NCBI GenBank assembly: GCA_003156495.1 | Contig: PMHC01000272.1 | Span: 1 to 6,919 of the forward strand | Length of the DNA stretch: 6,919 bases | DNA from: Acidobacteriaceae bacterium | GTDB lineage: Bacteria > Acidobacteriota > Terriglobia > Terriglobales > Acidobacteriaceae | Direction: 5' to 3' | Shown here: piece after piece, positions 5,624 to 6,919 of the stretch | Numbering within the stretch: the first letter of the stretch is position 1 | How the letters are laid out: every line of letters starts with the position of its first letter | Notes under the pieces: model-generated | Told to the model about the DNA's origin: nothing | Databases searched by the model: none | What the model saw: only the letters and a program-made list of their open reading frames with translations | Program-made: the position numbers and the translations under genes

Positions 5624-6739
5624 ATGACTGAAAGCACCGCCATTGCCGTAGCCATGTCCGGAGGGGTTGACTCCTCGACGGCGGCGGCGATGCTCGTTCA
5701 CGCAGGCGAGCGCGTCGTGGGCCTCACGCTTCAACTGTGGGATCAGACGCGGCTCGCGGGCCGGCTCGGCATTACAGACGCGCCGACGGTGGGCCGCTGC
5801 TGCTCGCTCGACGATGTGTACGACGCGCGCCGCGTCGCCGGCCAGCTCGGCATCCCTTACTACGTCGTCAATCAGCAGGAACGATTCGAGCGCGATGTGG
5901 TGCGACCTTTCGTACGCGAGTACCTGGCCGGACGTACGCCGATTCCCTGCTCTCTTTGCAACAACTTTCTCAAGTTCGACCAACTGCTGAAGACCGCGCG
6001 GGGCGTGGGCGCGGAAAAGATCGCGACCGGCCACTACGCGGTAAACGAGTTCGACGAAAAGCGCGCCCGCTGGATTTTGAAGCAACCGACGGATCTGGCC
6101 AAGGACCAAAGCTACTTTCTCTTCGGGCTCACGCAAGAGCAGTTGGCGCACACGCTCTTTCCGCTGGGCCGGATGACGAAGCCGGAGGTACGCGAGGCCG
6201 CGCGCGGCTATGGGCTGACGCTGGCCGAAAAGCCCGATTCGCAGGAGATCTGCTTCATTCCCGGCGGCGACTACAAGCAATTTCTCGCGGCATATCTCGA
6301 AGAACAAAATGTACCGATGCCTGAGAGCGCGGGCGAAATGGTGAATGCGCAGGGCGAGGTTATCGGCCGACACGAAGGCATCTTCAACTTCACCATCGGA
6401 CAGCGCAAGGGGCTGGGCGTGGCTTCGTCCGCGCCGCTCTACGTGCTCAAGATCGATCCGGCGAGCCATTGCGTAACCGTTGGCTCGGAGGCCGAGCTGG
6501 CTACGCGCACGCTGCGCGCGCGGCAACTGAACTGGATTTCGATTGCCGAGCTAACGGCGCCGATGCGCGTGCGAGTGAAGATCCGCAACCGTCACCAGCC
6601 AGCCTGGGCGAGGCTGGAGCCGGCCGGCGCGGGCGAGGTTCTGGCCAGCTTCGACGTGCCGCAGCGCGCCGTTACGCCCGGGCAGGCGGCGGTTTTCTAC
6701 GACGGCGACGAAGTGGTCGGCGGCGGATGGATCGCGTAA
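5624..6739 (+). CDS. mnmA: tRNA-specific 2-thiouridylase
   Basis: MnmA activates U34 of tRNA-Lys, -Glu and -Gln with ATP and replaces its 2-oxygen with sulfur, supporting accurate wobble decoding. The 371 residues are normal for the family. Seen: PP-loop SGGVDSS (12-18), CCSLDDVYDARRVA (59-72), TPIPCSLCNNFLKFD (105-119) with Cys112 as the expected first catalytic cysteine, TGHYA (135-139), KDQSYFL (160-166), DSQEICFIPGGDY (205-217) with Cys210 as the second, and FTIGQRKGLGV (256-266). The C-terminal beta-barrel then runs to VVGGGWIA. The ATG gives the usual short lead before the PP-loop, but no Shine-Dalgarno sequence precedes it: the upstream bases are CATCTAAATTTCT, unlike the other genes here. 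The upstream desulfurase is the likely sulfur donor. Confidence 0.97.
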   Translation: MTESTAIAVAMSGGVDSSTAAAMLVHAGERVVGLTLQLWDQTRLAGRLGITDAPTVGRCCSLDDVYDARRVAGQLGIPYYVVNQQERFERDVVRPFVREYLAGRTPIPCSLCNNFLKFDQLLKTARGVGAEKIATGHYAVNEFDEKRARWILKQPTDLAKDQSYFLFGLTQEQLAHTLFPLGRMTKPEVREAARGYGLTLAEKPDSQEICFIPGGDYKQFLAAYLEEQNVPMPESAGEMVNAQGEVIGRHEGIFNFTIGQRKGLGVASSAPLYVLKIDPASHCVTVGSEAELATRTLRARQLNWISIAELTAPMRVRVKIRNRHQPAWARLEPAGAGEVLASFDVPQRAVTPGQAAVFYDGDEVVGGGWIA

Positions 6740-6919
6740 AGCTGCTTCACGATGGGTACATCGAAATACGCCACTCAACCCTGGCCGCAAAAAGGCAAGA
6801 ACGCGGCGCGAATGGGCGTTCCATTTAGCAAAAATGCGCTACACGACAGATGAGAAACCGGCGTGGCACTAGAGCAAATTGCCTGATGGTATAGAGAAAA
6901 ACATCCCTCGGGGCCTAAA
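6740..6919. other. Non-coding region after mnmA with probable truncated terminator at the edge
   Basis: No convincing gene was found in these 180 bases on either strand. TAGAGCAAAT at 6870-6879 repeats the sequence that begins at the transporter stop codon (3013-3022). In both places it is followed, about 17-21 bases later, by an A5 tract and a CCT-containing arm. From 6896 the text reads AAAAACATCCCTCGGGGC and then CTAAA, which looks like the left arm and loop of a hairpin whose right arm lies beyond the window. Confidence 0.45.

Noticed and set aside
6752..6853. A 33-codon plus-strand reading frame starting MGTSKYATQPWP after mnmA
   Set aside because: There is no ribosome site, no gene coupling, no hydrophobic segment and no clear codon bias; it is likely chance, though its length resembles the small gene at 1614.

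Overview
The window is GC-rich bacterial chromosome, with strong G/C preference at third codon positions. It carries five whole protein genes, one very probable small membrane-protein gene, one gene cut by the left edge, and an unusually repeat-rich spacer. Nothing is plasmid- or phage-like: no transposase, integrase, CRISPR array, rRNA or tRNA was seen. The gene set and protein style (a GRP-type sugar transporter with a small membrane ORF in front, a NifS-like desulfurase beside mnmA, and GC-rich dispersed hairpins) suggest Acidobacteriota. This placement comes from general familiarity and no search was run.

Layout. (1) 1-318, minus: N-terminal 106 residues of an APC-superfamily amino-acid permease. 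(2) 319-422: divergent spacer with a GCACA/TGTGC palindrome just before the ribosome site of the next gene. (3) 423-3015, plus: a sugar-uptake cluster made of a LacI/GalR-type repressor, a 33-residue single-helix protein (1614-1715) and a 431-residue GRP/DMT-type transporter whose start lies 4 nt after the small gene's stop. (4) 3037-3077: a perfect 17-bp inverted repeat acting as terminator for two converging genes. (5) 3117-4025, minus: rfbD/rmlD, dTDP-4-dehydrorhamnose reductase. (6) 4160-5305, plus: cysteine desulfurase of the NifS/IscS group, starting at TTG. (7) 5304-5623: a 318-bp spacer with a 7-bp tandem repeat, a 9-bp tandem repeat, a duplicated ~33-bp segment and, between its copies, two related GC-rich hairpins that differ by a compensatory base-pair change. 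(8) 5624-6739, plus: mnmA, tRNA 2-thiouridylase. (9) 6740-6919: no convincing gene; the right edge appears to cut a second terminator-like hairpin.

How they work together. The repressor, small protein and transporter look like one regulated sugar-uptake unit; the substrate cannot be read from sequence. The desulfurase and MnmA form a plausible functional pair: the desulfurase takes sulfur from cysteine as persulfide and MnmA installs it as 2-thiouridine at the tRNA wobble position. RfbD makes dTDP-L-rhamnose for surface polysaccharide and is isolated from the rest of its pathway here.

The most interesting items are the small membrane protein coupled to the transporter and the paired covarying hairpins in the nifS-mnmA spacer. 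I did not find a clearly new multi-gene system.
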